Of a stretch of 64,000 nt of DNA, positions 36,214-48,311 are shown in pieces (positions within the stretch are counted from its first letter, which is position 1; each line of letters starts with the position of its first letter). Under the pieces are notes generated by a model. It did not search any database, was not told where the DNA came from, and worked only from the letters and a program-made list of their open reading frames with translations. The translations under genes and the position numbers were made by a program. The stretch is from Allodiplogaster sudhausi (Eukaryota; Nematoda; Chromadorea; Rhabditida; Diplogasteridae): contig CALZFC010000328.1 in assembly GCA_945643635.1 (NCBI GenBank), positions 185,001-249,000 on the forward strand, written 5' to 3'.

Positions 36214-38337
36214 GCATCGGGAGGAGCATCGAGTCTCGAGATCACAGACCGCGCACGAGACATGCTCGCCCTTCTCGCCGGCCAGCTCAGCGAGCAGCAG
36301 AAGGCAGCGGCTGTCTATGGCTACGATGACATTGTCACTGAGTGCACATTTGCCGGCGAGCTCTGTCCGATGTAGGGAGGAGAGAGAGAGAGAGACAGAG
36401 AGAGAGAGAGAGAAAAGAGGGAGATAATTGAGATAGAAGAGAGAGTGACGAAAGAGAGAGAGATACAGAGGAATAGAGAGAAGTGTAGACAGTGAAAAAT
36501 GAGCGAGAGATATAGAGAGATAGAGAGGAAGAGAGAAGAGAGAATCCAAAATAAGTGGCACTAATCACCTTGAGGAGTGCATTCTCTTTCTTCATTCATC
36601 CCGAGTTCGGTACATGCCTCCAGTTTCGGGCGAATAAGTCGGTCGCTTGTGTCGGTCTCACCTACGGTATACTACTGCCAAGGTGGCATGCGACGAATAC
36701 TTAAAGGAGGACTATCACCGAGAATTAATGAATACATACATATTCCAACGTGTGCTGTTTCGCAGGTCGCACAAACACGCTTTTTTTTTTAAAATAGAAC
36801 AAGCGCGTATGAGAGCTCGAAGAACGGCGGCAATTTGAAAAACCACAAATGTATGTATTTGTGCATGATATTTTTGGCGATCACCTCCTTTAACCTCTTA
36901 CAATCAGAATAGTCTGTTCACTCTCTAAATGCTAGACTATCTTTACTTTATATGAGCGAGTCTCGATTGCACAGCAAACGGACTCGCTGTCGTCGGCGGA
37001 CGACTTCCTCGCGACGACGGAGGGCGCCGGCTTCCGGCTGGCTGTCCATGACGCGGACGCCGTGCCGCCCCTCGACACGCACGCCATCGATGTCGGCGTC
37101 GGGCGACAGGCGGCTGTCGTGCTTACCAAAGTATTCATACAATATTTGTAATATGGCTGTATCCATTATTGTGATATGTGGATACAAGCTCAATTGTTCT
37201 TAGTTAGAGTTGATAATCGTTATTTATTTAATTTTTTTTTGCTGTTTTGATTTCCAATCCTTGCTCTGTGAACTCGGTTGCGTCAGACGACGAAATAATT
37301 GTGCTCAACTGAGAAAATGTTCATCCGAGCAAAGGCGCCGTACGGCTCGTGCACAGATGGTAAATCGATGTCACACACGAATTACTACGTTGCAAAGGCG
37401 TGTGTTTATTTCTAATGTCTTTCTTTTGACTTTAAAAAAATATATGTAAAAGCTTAAACTAGTTTATTCTTCAGTTCACTCATGTCGAATGATTAACTGA
37501 TACATTTTCAGGGCTTTCGATACACCTATCAGACATGTACACTGAGCTGTGTTCAGAGAAACATTGTCGAGAGGTTTGGACAGTTCATGGAAATATAGTG
37601 AGAGAGAGAAGGAAAGAACGAGAAAGAAGGGACAGAAGTGGAGATAAAATACGATAAAATGAGAAGACGATACATGTGGAGGAAAAAGAAAAAAATATGT
37701 AGAATCCTGTCATTTGCAGATGTGGCTGCGCGGATCCTCGGATTGCGCAGGATAAAAAGAACTCGACGCATCTCTGTTCCACTGGAGATGATCGTAAGCC
37801 CTAGAAAGATTTTTTTTTCTATGTTTTCAAAATTTAACGGGATATTTTTGCATGCTAAGAAGAAAAAATGTTGTAAAAAGAAAGAAACAAATACAAATTA
37901 TTCGAAGACGTTCTCAGTAATTCTTCGCTCTCGTATGCTAACACAAAATTTATGGAATATATAATGAGAAAGGTACCTGGAACGAGCGAGATCTCTTTCT
38001 TTCATATTTGCAGTCTCCTGCCTGGAGCGCCTGAAAGGCGACTCGGATCCACTTAATATCGATCCGCACGCGCACTGCGGTTGCGTCGCGGCTTGCGAGG
38101 AGACGGCCTATGACGTCGCCGTGACGCAGGCAAAGTTGGAGAGCACCAAAAATAATAATAATTATTATTTACATTTATTAATTATTTATAAAATAATACT
38201 CTTTTTTGTTGCATAAAGAAGCCAATGTTTTCCTTCGGAATCGTCTTTTTTCTCTTTCAGATAATATCGATTGAAGATATCCAGCAGAACGCTTGCTACT
38301 TGGCACTGGCACGTACGAGCAGTATGAAAAGATGAAG
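36214..38337 (+). CDS. Degenerin/ENaC (ASC) channel gene 1, ectodomain only
   Basis: ASC channels are trimeric amiloride-sensitive sodium channels with two membrane helices and a Cys-rich ectodomain. Exons in phase: 36214-36371 (YGYDDIVTECTFAGELC), 36575-36641 (FGTCLQFRAN), 36975-37130 (GFRLAVHDADAVP, then DVGVGRQAAVVL), 37314-37397 (APYGSC), 37512-37573 (TCTLSCVQR), 37720-37793 (CGCADPRIAQ), 38014-38134 (CGCVAACEETAYDVAVTQAK), 38277-38337. Lengths 62, 74 and 61 and phases match the exons of gene 2. The first membrane helix with its FPTITICN-type motif and the second helix are not visible. The 3' side runs into CT repeats and then the LTR array, so this copy is likely truncated. The donor at 37398 is GC. 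Confidence 0.85.
36373..36550 (+). repeat. GA tract after ASC gene 1 donor
   Basis: The donor gtagggagga grades directly into (GA)n that fills the intron. Confidence 0.85.
36701..36893. mobile_element. MITE, TTAAAGGAGG family, in ASC gene 1 intron
   Basis: ttaaaggaggactatcaccg at the left and ggcgatcacctcctttaa at the right, with gtttcgcaggtcgcacaaac and ggcggcaatttgaa in the centre, as in the members at 59092 and 34198. Confidence 0.75.
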
Positions 38338-38449
38338 GTTTGCTATTGATTTTTTTATTGTTTCTTTATTGTGTGTAATCAATTTAATTTACTTTTCTTA
38401 TGAATGTGTCAGTATATTTCCCTTAGTCTCTCGTTTGTTTCTTTCTCGG

Positions 38450-38489
38450 CAGCAGTCTCACACACTCTCTTACTCTCAGTCTCTCTCTC

Positions 38490-38529
<40 letters not shown>

Positions 38530-38838
38530 CTGCTCGGCTTTATTGATAGCCCGTGGGAGTATCCGATCGCTACCGGTCTCGATATTTGAATATCAGCCAG
38601 CAGGCAGTAGAAGGCACTCGGCCTAAGCAGTCTTTCTTTCTCTTCTACACTCTTTCTCTCTTTCTTTCTCTTCTACACTCTTTCTCGCTTTCTTTCTCTC
38701 GTACACTCTTTTCTCTCTTTCTTTCTCTCGTACGCTAATTTCTCTCGTTCCTTCTCTCGTACACTCTTCTCTCTCTCTCCCTCTCTCTATCTCTCTCTCT
38801 CTCTATCTCCCTCTCCCTCCCTGTCTCTGTCTCTCTCT
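38450..38838 (+). repeat. CT-rich simple sequence with TCTTTCTTTCTC/TACACTC units
   Basis: A (CT)n run at 38480-38526, then at 38640-38760 a repeated unit of about 28 bp built from tctttctttctc and tctacactc, then more (CT)n. The Leu/Ser frames are artefacts. Confidence 0.85.
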
Positions 38839-38865
38839 CATGCACTTTCCTCACGCAGCTGTCCC

Positions 38866-38976
38866 GCTTCCGCCAACTAGGTCAAGATTGATGACCAATG
38901 GCTCAGTGCGCCCGTTAGATAAGACGGCGCACACACCATTTGCATATCTACTATCGGCCGCTCCAAGGCCTCACTC

Positions 38977-39024
<48 letters not shown>

Positions 39025-39405
39025 TCTTCTCCTCTCTTCGCCCGCCCCCTCGGGGAAGGGCGCGCCAGAGAGGGATTCGGCACTACTGCAAGGCGGCTGG
39101 ACCGAGCACATCAGCAAGCCAGGAGGCATACTATCAGGTCGGCTTTAAGCACATTATTAGATCTAGATGAGGGGTCGGGCTTTATGCGGCCTGGCTTCTT
39201 ACATGGAGGTCAAGGGTCGAACTCTTGCCTCAGGCCAAGAGGAAAACCCTGTGAAGAAGTATTAAATATTTTTACCAAAAACAAACTAATTCATTCAAAA
39301 AATTTAAAATTTAAAAATATACTTGACAAACATAATCTAGTGAACTCTGAAACCTCTAGCCAGTGAACGTGTACACTGTTGCGGCCGGGGGATAGCAGTG
39401 GCCCC
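38866..39405 (+). repeat. LTR-like segment A of gypsy array
   Basis: From about 39020 (ctcttcgcccgcccc, ggcgcgcc, agagaggg) through gatgaggggtcgggcttta, gcggcctggcttcttacatg and cctctagccagtgaac, it matches 44058-44410 at moderate divergence. A third, weaker match is at 47525-47760. Read as a decayed LTR or untranslated leader of the retrotransposon downstream. Confidence 0.65.
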
Positions 39406-39433
39406 GCCCCCCCCCCCGGGGGGGGGGGCGGGT
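39398..39433. repeat. C-run/G-run perfect inverted repeat
   Basis: gccccg plus a run of C directly followed by an equal run of G and cgggt. This is a spacer-less hairpin of pure C/G, flanked by another C run at 39528-39537. Such a sequence is prone to assembly error. Confidence 0.8.
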
Positions 39434-39539
39434 GAAGCCAGGTGAGGCTACTCGGGGATCTTGCCAGCAGTGTGAGGAAAACACCTGCAGAGGAAGGCTG
39501 GCAGCTTCCCCACGCCGCGGATCTCTCCCCCCCCCCCTC

Positions 39540-40903
39540 TAGATGTGCCCCCTTCTGTTAAGAGTTATATTGTGTAAGTGTAAACGATAAATATGTATGT
39601 AAGAAGCCCAATAGTATGACCGTAAACGGGGAGATCCGGGGAAAAAACAGACACTCATATACATTCGCCCACGGCAGGGCTTATACTCGACCAGAGAGCT
39701 GGCTCGACATGGAGGTCCATCGGATTGCACGACGACAACGGAGACGTCCGCCGTCAGTCGCGCATGAACTTTCAAGCTAAGGTCCGTTTCATCTTTGACA
39801 TTAAATAAGCCGGAATAACACGTTTTGCCGCACTTGACTAACACTCTCTTTTCATTATCAGAAAAACAAATCCCGAATACCCGGCTCGGAGAACGCTTTA
39901 ATATAATTTTTTTCTTTCTTTCTCGTTACTCCGCTTTCATTCTCTTTGTTTAAATGTATTATTGTCATTGGACATACCGCGGCATTTCTTGGTTGCGAGG
40001 AACCCACGAGCTTACCCCCCCCCCCCCTCATGAATAGAAAAAGTGAAAATGGAATGAGGAGAGCAAGATTTATGTATGCACAAACCTACTTGCGATTGCG
40101 GCCTCCAAAGTAGCGCGTGCGGGCAACTAACAATAAGCAAAAGGGGGGGGGGTTGTAAAAAAAGAGAATAAAAAGAATATGAATAATAAGGCATGTTCTC
40201 CCTTACTAATGAATTTATTCAACATGCCAAGTCGAGATCGCACAAGATGGGTTTTCCACCCGCTCTAGCATGAAGGTATTCATAGATATATGTTGTATCC
40301 AGATAATTAAAATTAGCGCGCGCACATTAAATTTTTCTCTCTCTATTTTATTAGAGCCTCCTTCCCAAAGAGCCCGTAGGAAAAACCACAAACGCCGCAT
40401 CCAAATTTAATTCGGGTACCCAGGGTTCCTCACCTCAGCATCAGAATTTTCGCACCATCTCATCCGCTACACCACCAGAACTCCATGTGGGTGTGAATAT
40501 ATGTACATATTTATAAATAATATCTTTAAAGCCGCCAGCCCCCTCCCTCCAACTCCCGGAGCGCCCGGAACATATTATAATTTATTTTCCTATCTTTTAA
40601 TTCTATCTTTTTTCCTTTCATTGTCTTTTCTGTTTTTTTTTTTTTTAAATAATCCTATTTCCCGATTTAATAAAGCCAGGAGAGCAGGAGGCACACCATG
40701 TTCGCAGTATTTGTCATCTCACTCTGCATAAATCACTAATGTATTCAAAAACTCTAGGCGCGAATTTCTTTTATCTAAACCTGTGTTTCATTAACATTTC
40801 TCTTAATTCTATCCTCCTCCGCAATTTCTCTCTGAATTCTCCAGAAATAGAAAAATCGGATACATTCTTATTACACCATTTCTATTCACCGATTCTCTCA
40901 CCG

Positions 40904-40950
<47 letters not shown>

Positions 40951-40980
40951 ACGCAATCGTATGATCACCCGACTTTTGTT
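39540..40980. other. Non-coding stretch between LTR-like segment A and retrotransposon coding remains
   Basis: Contains C or G runs at 40015-40027 and 40143-40152, short unassigned frames and a (CT)n run at 40908-40940. I see no gene. It may be a part of the element's leader that has diverged from the second copy. Confidence 0.4.
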
Positions 40981-40985
40981 CTCTA

Positions 40986-43350
40986 TCATTCGGCATTCCG
41001 ACTATAGTCGAACAGTTGCACCGGCTGACGCAAACGCGGCCATCCTTAGAACAGCGGAGGAAGTCCACGAGGCCATAAAAGCCAGAGGCGAGCTCAGAGA
41101 CGAGGAGGCGAGAAACAAAACGCTCAGAGACGAATTGGAGAAGACGAAAGAAGAGATGGAGGAGCTCCGCGTCGAAGTCTCTCATCAAGAGGCACTCCAA
41201 AAGTACACCGACGAACGTCGCAGACAATCTCAAGACGCCGAAGTGAAACAAAACAACTACATATGTACGTCTGGAACCTAGAGCGCAAGCAAGAAATGCT
41301 CTGGCAAATGGCAAAGACGAAAAATGCGAGCGACTGCCTCCTTCAGGCCAGGATATACGAACTGGAGAAGGAGCTCGCGATCCCATGGAAAAATTAAGAG
41401 TCCCATGAAATTATAGGCGTCCGACCGATTTATATGGCAAGAAAAGGAGTCCCGTAGAATATAAGGCGTCCCATAGAATTTAAGGCGTCGCAAAAAAGTT
41501 TTTTCAAGGTAGCGTATGCACTTTTAGGAGGAAAGAAAACTTTTCGTGCATGAGTGTCTATATGTATATTTTAGTGTTTGTATGTATATTTGAGTGTCCA
41601 TATGTACATATATATGAGTGTCTAAATGTATAAAGAATATCAGTGGATGCACTTTTCGTGACATGAACAACGGCTTCAGCGAACACTGCAGCTGGAGCCA
41701 TATAACCCGCTGAAGGAAACATTCGGAGATTTCAACTATAGGCTCGCGGACCACCTTCAAGCCTTGTCGCCTTCCATCGCCATCGCCAAGTTCTAGGCGC
41801 TGCCAGCCTTGAGAGGAGAGGATCGCGCCAAGGCTCAGAATATCTCGGATGAGCTACGAAGCAGCGACGACAACTCGGAGGAATTCGTCTTAGCTCTGAA
41901 GAACGAGCTTGGAGGAAGCGCGGCAGACCTCGTGGCGGTCGAAGCCGAACTCGAAGCATATCGCCAAACACACGAATCTGTCCAGCACATCAAGCAGCGA
42001 GTGAAGACTCGACTGTTTGTCTGCCTCGATGACCTGCTTGCCGTAATCGACAGCATGGAACAAAATGTCCAAGATCTGGCAAGCACTTCCTGCAAGCACT
42101 TCATAACTTCGGTTTCAAGGCCAAGCTCTCAAAGTGCGAGTTCGGCAAGCAAGAAGTCACCTTCTTGGGAATCACAATCTCTAATGGCGCGATCAAGACG
42201 GACAAGCAGAAAGTACAGGCCATTAACGACTTCTCCCCACTACCATCACTGAGCTTCACCCGTGATGGCAGCTAAACTTCCAGGTCGCCCATTCATCATC
42301 GAGAGCGATGCATCATCCATCGCCATCGGAGCAGCGCTACTCCAGAGCGCAAGAGCCACGGATCCGCCGAGGCCAATTGCCTATGCAAGCAGGAAGTTGA
42401 TCGGAGCCGAGAGAAACTACCATTCCATCGAAGCAGAGGCTCTCGCGCTCGTCTTCGCAACCAAGAAATTCAGAACGTACATTCTTGGAGTGCCCTGCCA
42501 AGCAATTGTCGATCATCGGCCACTCGAGGACCTCCACAAGAGGAAGGATCTCGAAGGTCGCCTTGCGCGATACCAGATGAGTCTGATAGACGGCTTACGA
42601 GTTTACAAACCATCCCAGTGTTGCCAATTGTGCGGGCCGGCGAATGAATGGAAGAGCTACCGGATTCGGAACTGCAGATGCGTCATGGCTGATATACGAA
42701 CATCAGGAAGGCATCAGACGAAACCTCACTCACGAGGGAGTAAACTACAAGCTCAACTATGCGAAACAGAAAATGCAGATCGATCAGAGAACAAATTACA
42801 AGCGGATCTCGGCTGCAATCTGTGCATCAGAAAACTTGGCAGCACGAATGTTCAAGGCTATTGCAATGATCGACGCCACCGTAGAGAACGCGCCACAATC
42901 CCAGCAAGCGAGCATGTACCGGCAGAGATCGCCAGATTGCTCGTGCAAACCTGGCGAGCAAACGAAACGCTCGTGAGGGAGAAGGAAGAACATCGACTCA
43001 CAACGGACCTGCTAGAGAGAGAGAGCAGAAAGGGAGAATGGACGGTTGGCAGAAAAAATAAGCGAGCTCGACCATCAAATCAAGAAGATGGAACAAGAGA
43101 GGAGAAGAGAGCGTCTCAACAGCAACAGACGAGAGTACCAATCTATCAGGGAGGCATATGGATTACGCCATCTTCTGGACAGGAGAGGCTGACAAAAGAA
43201 ATAACCGAAAGGATTCAGACAGAGAGGAATTAAGCGCAACGCTTCCATCAAGAAAATCAGCAGGCGTGGGCCGATCACTGGCAGAGAGAGGAATTGGAAA
43301 AGGAGATGGAGAGGCTGAAGTCAGAGCTGGCAAAATACACAAAATGAGAG
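40986..43350 (+). mobile_element. Ty3/gypsy-type retrotransposon interior, internally deleted
   Basis: In order: a coiled-coil coding stretch (41027-41280, NKTLRDELEKTKEEMEELR); a gag-like stretch (about 41664-42060, ETFGDFNYRLADHLQAL, one TAG); then, joined directly near 42075, the end of a reverse transcriptase (KCEFGKQEVTFLGITISNG) and an RNase H domain (42262-42590, FIIESDASSIAIGAALLQ, then YHSIEAEALALVFATKKF and IVDHRPLEDL). Protease, the catalytic part of reverse transcriptase and integrase are missing. From 42640 an LTR-like stretch and frame-shifted coiled-coil coding sequence follow, ending near 43345. The element is dead as it stands. Confidence 0.8.
41395..41640 (+). repeat. Two short tandem arrays within the gypsy interior
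   Basis: 41395-41495 holds three imperfect units around gtcccatagaatttaaggcg. 41545-41635 holds about four units around gagtgtctatatgtatattt. They separate the coiled-coil stretch from the gag-like stretch. Confidence 0.7.
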
Positions 43351-43506
43351 AGAAGAAAGAAAAAAAGCGAGGAAGAGAGGAGTGCTTTCATATTCAAGTT
43401 TTATTGGAATGGTATGAACAATAATTCTTTATGTGTTCAGAATATGCATTTATTTGTTGAGCAGCTCTAGAAAATGAGCGAGGCGCTCATCAATGTGGAG
43501 GGGGGA

Positions 43507-45420
43507 TGTTATGCCAGGACCCGCCCGGCCCGAATGGAAGAGCTGCCGGATTCGGAACGGCAGATGCGTCATAGCTGACATTGGAGAAGGCTCACTCGAC
43601 GTTTAGTGAGTTCATCTCCTTTCCGTTAGAAGAGCAAAAACAAACTAAATCCAGTGCTGAGCTCCAAATCCCTCGGGTGAGGTTCTGGGGGCAGTGCTAC
43701 TATTTTTGCGGCGAAGAACCAGGTGACTTCATCTACACTGCATACAACGACGACCAAGACGTGTACTGCAAGGATACGAACGGCCGGCTTCAACTTCGCT
43801 CCGAAACCACAGATACGGCGAACTTCTATCTGTCATCTTCGCAACTGAACAGTATTACGTCGGTTTTTTAAAACTAGTTGAATAAAATGAATTCTTAAGC
43901 ATTGCAGCCAGCTGTATACCGTACAAGGAGCTGGTAAGAATTCCAAAACGGTAGCTAGTCAGGGAGTTGATGCAAGAAGAGATCAGCTCAACGTATTGTT
44001 GAATCCCGCGCACACACATGCACTATCTCGACCGCCCAACGGTCACTCTCTCTCTCTTCGCTCCGCCTCCTCATGAGAAGGCGCGCCACAGAGGGGCTCT
44101 GCACGACTGCGACACGGCTGGTTCGAGCACCGACCACAAGCCTGGAGGCATTATACCTGGTCGGTATTTACACATTATTAGAACTAGATGAGGGGTCAAG
44201 CTTTAGGCGGCCTGGCTTCTTACATGGAGGTCCCGGGACGAACTCTTGCCGCAGGGGCAAGAGGGAACCCCAGTGAACAGTAAATAAAAAATTTTTAAAC
44301 CAAAAATCAATTTAATTTAAAAAAAATTTTAATATTTAAACTATACTTGTTCACAAGGACTAACATAATCTAGGGAACTCTTAAGCCTCTAGCCAGTGAA
44401 CTCACACTCCTTAGGTTTCTAGGTTACATTGTCTATGTTAACTATTCACTCCCCCCCCCCCCCGGTAGCATGTTTCGTGTTTTGGAATGACTCCGTTATA
44501 TTGGTTATAAGGTAAGCGTTTTTTGCCGGTGGTAGCACGACCCACCTTTTGAGAGTGTCCCAAGTGGTAGGTAACTTGCAGCACGTGGAGTTGCAAGGCT
44601 GGGCACCTTCATTCTAGTATCCCCATAGAGTAGACGATGGCCCCCAAGGTAGCTCCACTGTATTTCCTCTCCTCATACAGTGGCTAGGCAAGGCGGTAGC
44701 CTGGGATGGCGCTTAACGCCCTCGAATTCATATGTAGGTCTCTCTGTAGTCCAACACTAAGATAGGCAAGCGAAGTTAGCAACTGGGTTTAATTTGGTGA
44801 TAGCGGGCAGTCTCTCTACCAATTAGCTTTGATGGATACGATTAGAATGATAGCTAAGATAGATGTAAAAGTGTGACGTTCATTCCACGCTGGCTGGAGT
44901 ACCTTTTGAGAAATGTGTATATTCGTTCTGCCTAAGCCGTTTTGAAGAAGTGCAACCAGCACTGTTTCGGGATTTGTTTTCTTGTTTTGTTCACAGTTCT
45001 GGTGTTCTATCCCTCTCTTATCCTCTCTTATTTAAATAGATGTCTAACAAATTTCTATATATATATGCATATTTCTATATATCTCTCCCTATTCTCTCTC
45101 GTTGTTTCTTTCTCTGCTTCAGGCGCACATCCTCTCTCTCTATCTCTGCACCATTTGCCTTGATTAATTGCCTATGGTCAAGAGTAAACACACACAATAC
45201 TTTTCCAAGTTTTCTCATTTCACATTCAAAAGTTTATTTCTTGCTTTCTTTTTTCCAATCTCCCTGTCTTTTAACACACGGAGAACATTCCAATAATTTT
45301 AAAACATGTCTAGCAGTAATTTCCAGATAACTGTTTGAATTTTTTCGTTATACATTCCATTTCACTCATATATTTATCAATATTGTTAGTCTGTTTCACC
45401 CGCGTCACTTCGGCGGTCGA
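43507..45420 (+). repeat. LTR-like segment B
   Basis: A purine-rich tract (gtggagggggga, ending at 43506) is followed by tgttatgccaggacccgccc, the usual arrangement of polypurine tract and 3' LTR start. Part of this start (gaatggaagagct, ccggattcggaac, gcagatgcgtcat) is also embedded at 42645-42690. Segments at 44058-44410 and 44540-44960 match segments A and C. The far boundary is not defined. A C run lies at 44452-44463. An open frame at 43581-43871 is unassigned. Confidence 0.6.
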
Positions 45421-45483
45421 CTTCGTCTCTGATCTCGTCAAGCGAAGGCCGGCTCCATCAGGCGGCGCTCCTCATCGGCCAAG

Positions 45484-45836
45484 ATGGAGCAATTCATCGG
45501 AATCCAGCAGGCCATGCTGGAAGAACAACGACTTCAACGAGCACTGCAGCTGGAGCCGTACATCCCGCTGAAAGAAACATTCGGAGATTTCAACTTTCGG
45601 CTCGCGGACCACCTTCAAGCCCTGTTGCCTTCTGTCTCAATCGCCAAGTTTGTGGACCTGTCAACCTTGAGAGGAGAGGAGCGCGCCAGGGCTCAGAACA
45701 TCTCGGATGAGCTACGAAGCAGCGACGAAAACTGGGAGGAATTAGTGTTAGCTCTAGGCCGAGCTTGGAGGAAGCGCGGCAGACCTTCTGGTGGTCGAAG
45801 CCGAACTCAAAGCATACCGCCAAACCTGTGGTAGCG
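45484..45836 (+). pseudogene. Second gypsy gag fragment
   Basis: The frame from ATG at 45484 is closely similar to 41664-41950 (ETFGDFNFRLADHLQALLP, then RAQNISDELRSSDENWEEL), without the TAG of the first copy. It shifts frame after the LALGRAW region and stops at 45836. The nucleic-acid-binding or CCHC part is not seen. Confidence 0.8.
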
Positions 45837-45837
45837 C

Positions 45838-47765
45838 GAGTTCACTAGCGAGAGTGTCCCAGAGTGGTAAGTAACCTGCAATGTGAGGAGTTGCAGGACT
45901 GGGCACCTCAATCCTAGTCACCCCATAGAGGGACGAAGGCCCCCGAGCTAGCTGTAGCCACTTCAGTTAAAAATCTCTTCCTGCAGTAGGTAGGCATGCG
46001 GGACCCCGGGAATGCGCTCACTGCCTTATCTCTTCTCCAAATTCCCTCTATCTAGGATAGGCAAACGAAGTAAGCGGCTGGGACTAGGTGACAACACTTT
46101 ATCTCTCTAACAGTCAGCTGGGTAGATTGCGCAAGAAGGCCGCTGACGCAGAGGTAAAAGTGGCGCTTCAACCACACTAACTTGAGTTCTGTGTGACATT
46201 ATGTGCTTGATCGGTCTTCTTAACTATGCCTTTTTCGAACGTGCTGCCAGTGCTGTAATCTGATCTCTTTTCCTCGAAATCTTCCGCTCTTCTAATCCTA
46301 TTGTTTCTATGTAGCACTGGTCTTATCGTGTCTCTCAATCTTTCTCGTTCCCCACATTGTCTCTAAACCCTCCCTCCACCCATATGTGTCTTTATCTCTA
46401 CCAAGCGCTCAGTTATATCGCTTCTCTCTCATCTCTTTCTAATGAGGTAGAGCAAGAAGACAATCTCTGCTTACGGGTGTCCGGTCATCTCTTCCTTTCT
46501 ATCTTTAACTCTCAACTATTCCTCTCACTGAATCGTTTCTCGTATTCACTTTCTCTATTTGATGCAGACTTCTTATCTTCTTCCATAGCCTTGATTGATA
46601 ATCTTGAATCCGCATGCACATCTGCATCCCTCATCTCAGCACAACAAGAGGAACACTGTAAACAGCTGATATCATTCTGTCTTTCATCCCTTTCACTCTT
46701 CTTCACCCACAAGCCCGCCCTCACATCGACCGCAACCCTGTCATTCCGAGCACAAGTCAGATATTCCTCCCTCTCTCACATCCTAGTACCAGAACATCAA
46801 CCAAGTAACCCCTTACCCCCTCCCTAATACTATCTCTGTCTTCTATTCCTCTTCCATACATTTACCTTACATCTCATCTACCTACATCCTCATAGTTAGC
46901 CTCAACTACTCGTCACTGATAACCGTTTACAATTTCATTCTTATAAAGGTTGTGAGTGCTATAAGCCATCAACTCCAAAACTATATTTATAATATCATCG
47001 TTTATATTAGACTTACTACTTTATTAATTTCGCTTATTCAACTATCTATTAAGTCTACATTGTTTTGTAACAAGGAACTAAATAAGTTAGTTAGATCCGC
47101 TTATCTTTATCTCTAGTTGAGATACATTATACTCCATTTTCATTTTACTTTTTTTGTCTTTCGAGGTTTTAATTTCTTGAACACACAGTAAACATTTAAT
47201 TTTACAACAGCCTGCAAAGGAATTTTTAAGCTTGCTCTTACTCAACATCCATTCGAAACGTAATTAATTTTGTTCCATCTTTTCACTTATATTTCATGTA
47301 TACGCGAAAGCTATCCAATAGTACACTCTTTTTGTGGTAATACTCTATCATTTCTCTGATTTTTATTTTGTGTTCTGCATTGTACTCTCCTTTTTTTCTT
47401 TTTCACACTTTTCGCTTTTCGTTCTCATCTCGATTTATTTGTTCGCTATCATCGTCCTCAGTCTCAACGGCCATACCCGCACAAATCTCATTCACTCAAA
47501 ACTCTCTATTTCCACACGCCCCCCCCCCCCGGAGAGGACTTGGCAGAGATGGACTCGGCATGACTGGAGGACATCGGGATCGAACACCGACAACGAACTA
47601 GGAGACGAAATAACAGGTCGGCATTAGCAAATTGCTAGGTCTCGATGTGAGGTCATTATTTAGGCGGCATTGCCATCTTACAGGTATTTTTTCCAGCAAA
47701 AATGACCAAGTGGTAAAATGACTAACATAAGCAACTGAATAATCCTAGCCACCAATTTTCAAGGA
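45838..47765 (+). repeat. LTR-like remnants C
   Basis: 45838-46260 matches 44520-44960 (gagagtgtcccagagtgg, gaggagttgcaggactgggc, ccccatagaggg, gataggcaaacgaagtaagc). 47525-47760 matches parts of 39060-39400 and 44070-44400. The order of these blocks differs from segment B, so the array is rearranged. Between them (46300-47500) is AT-rich sequence with one unassigned frame at 46357-46827. Confidence 0.55.
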
Positions 47766-48311
47766 ACCTTTTGATTACTTTTGTTAGTTGGGTTTTGCTC
47801 ACGTGCGCGATTCTTTTTTTTAATATATTTTACTTTATTAAAAATTATACAGATTATTATTTCACTGGCAGAAGTCTTGCATACGGCCGATGTTGTCCTC
47901 TTTTCATACGCATCTTTAATGCAATTGAAAAGGAAAGACAAATCGAGAAGCCATTTTGCACTATTCAAACGGCTAACTTTACATGTTAATTCAGGAAGCA
48001 AATTGCAAACTCAATCATTCGCGCGCGAGTCCATGAAGCATTCTTTTCTTCCTCACTGTCATTTCACCATGAAGCCTTCCCGGCAGACGGTCGGTTCACC
48101 TCTGACTCGCTAGCCCCGTTTACCCACTCTCTGCTCTCTTTCTCCCTCTCTCTCTCTCTATCTCTCTCTTTCTCTTTGCGCTCAATATCTTTCTCTCCCT
48201 CAAATTGTCATTGCCAATTTTTCCTTTTCTTTTTTTTATCGCTTACAAAAAAATCTCACTCCCTTGCCTTTGAACTTTTTTGTTCTTAAAATAACTTTTT
48301 TGCATTTTCAG

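Noticed and set aside
38840..39148. Protein-coding frame across 38840-39148
   Set aside because: It crosses LTR-like segment A and a CT run and has no recognisable domain.
40986..46260. Intact retrovirus-like element or envelope gene
   Set aside because: No envelope-like frame with signal and membrane segments. The interior is deleted and frame-shifted.
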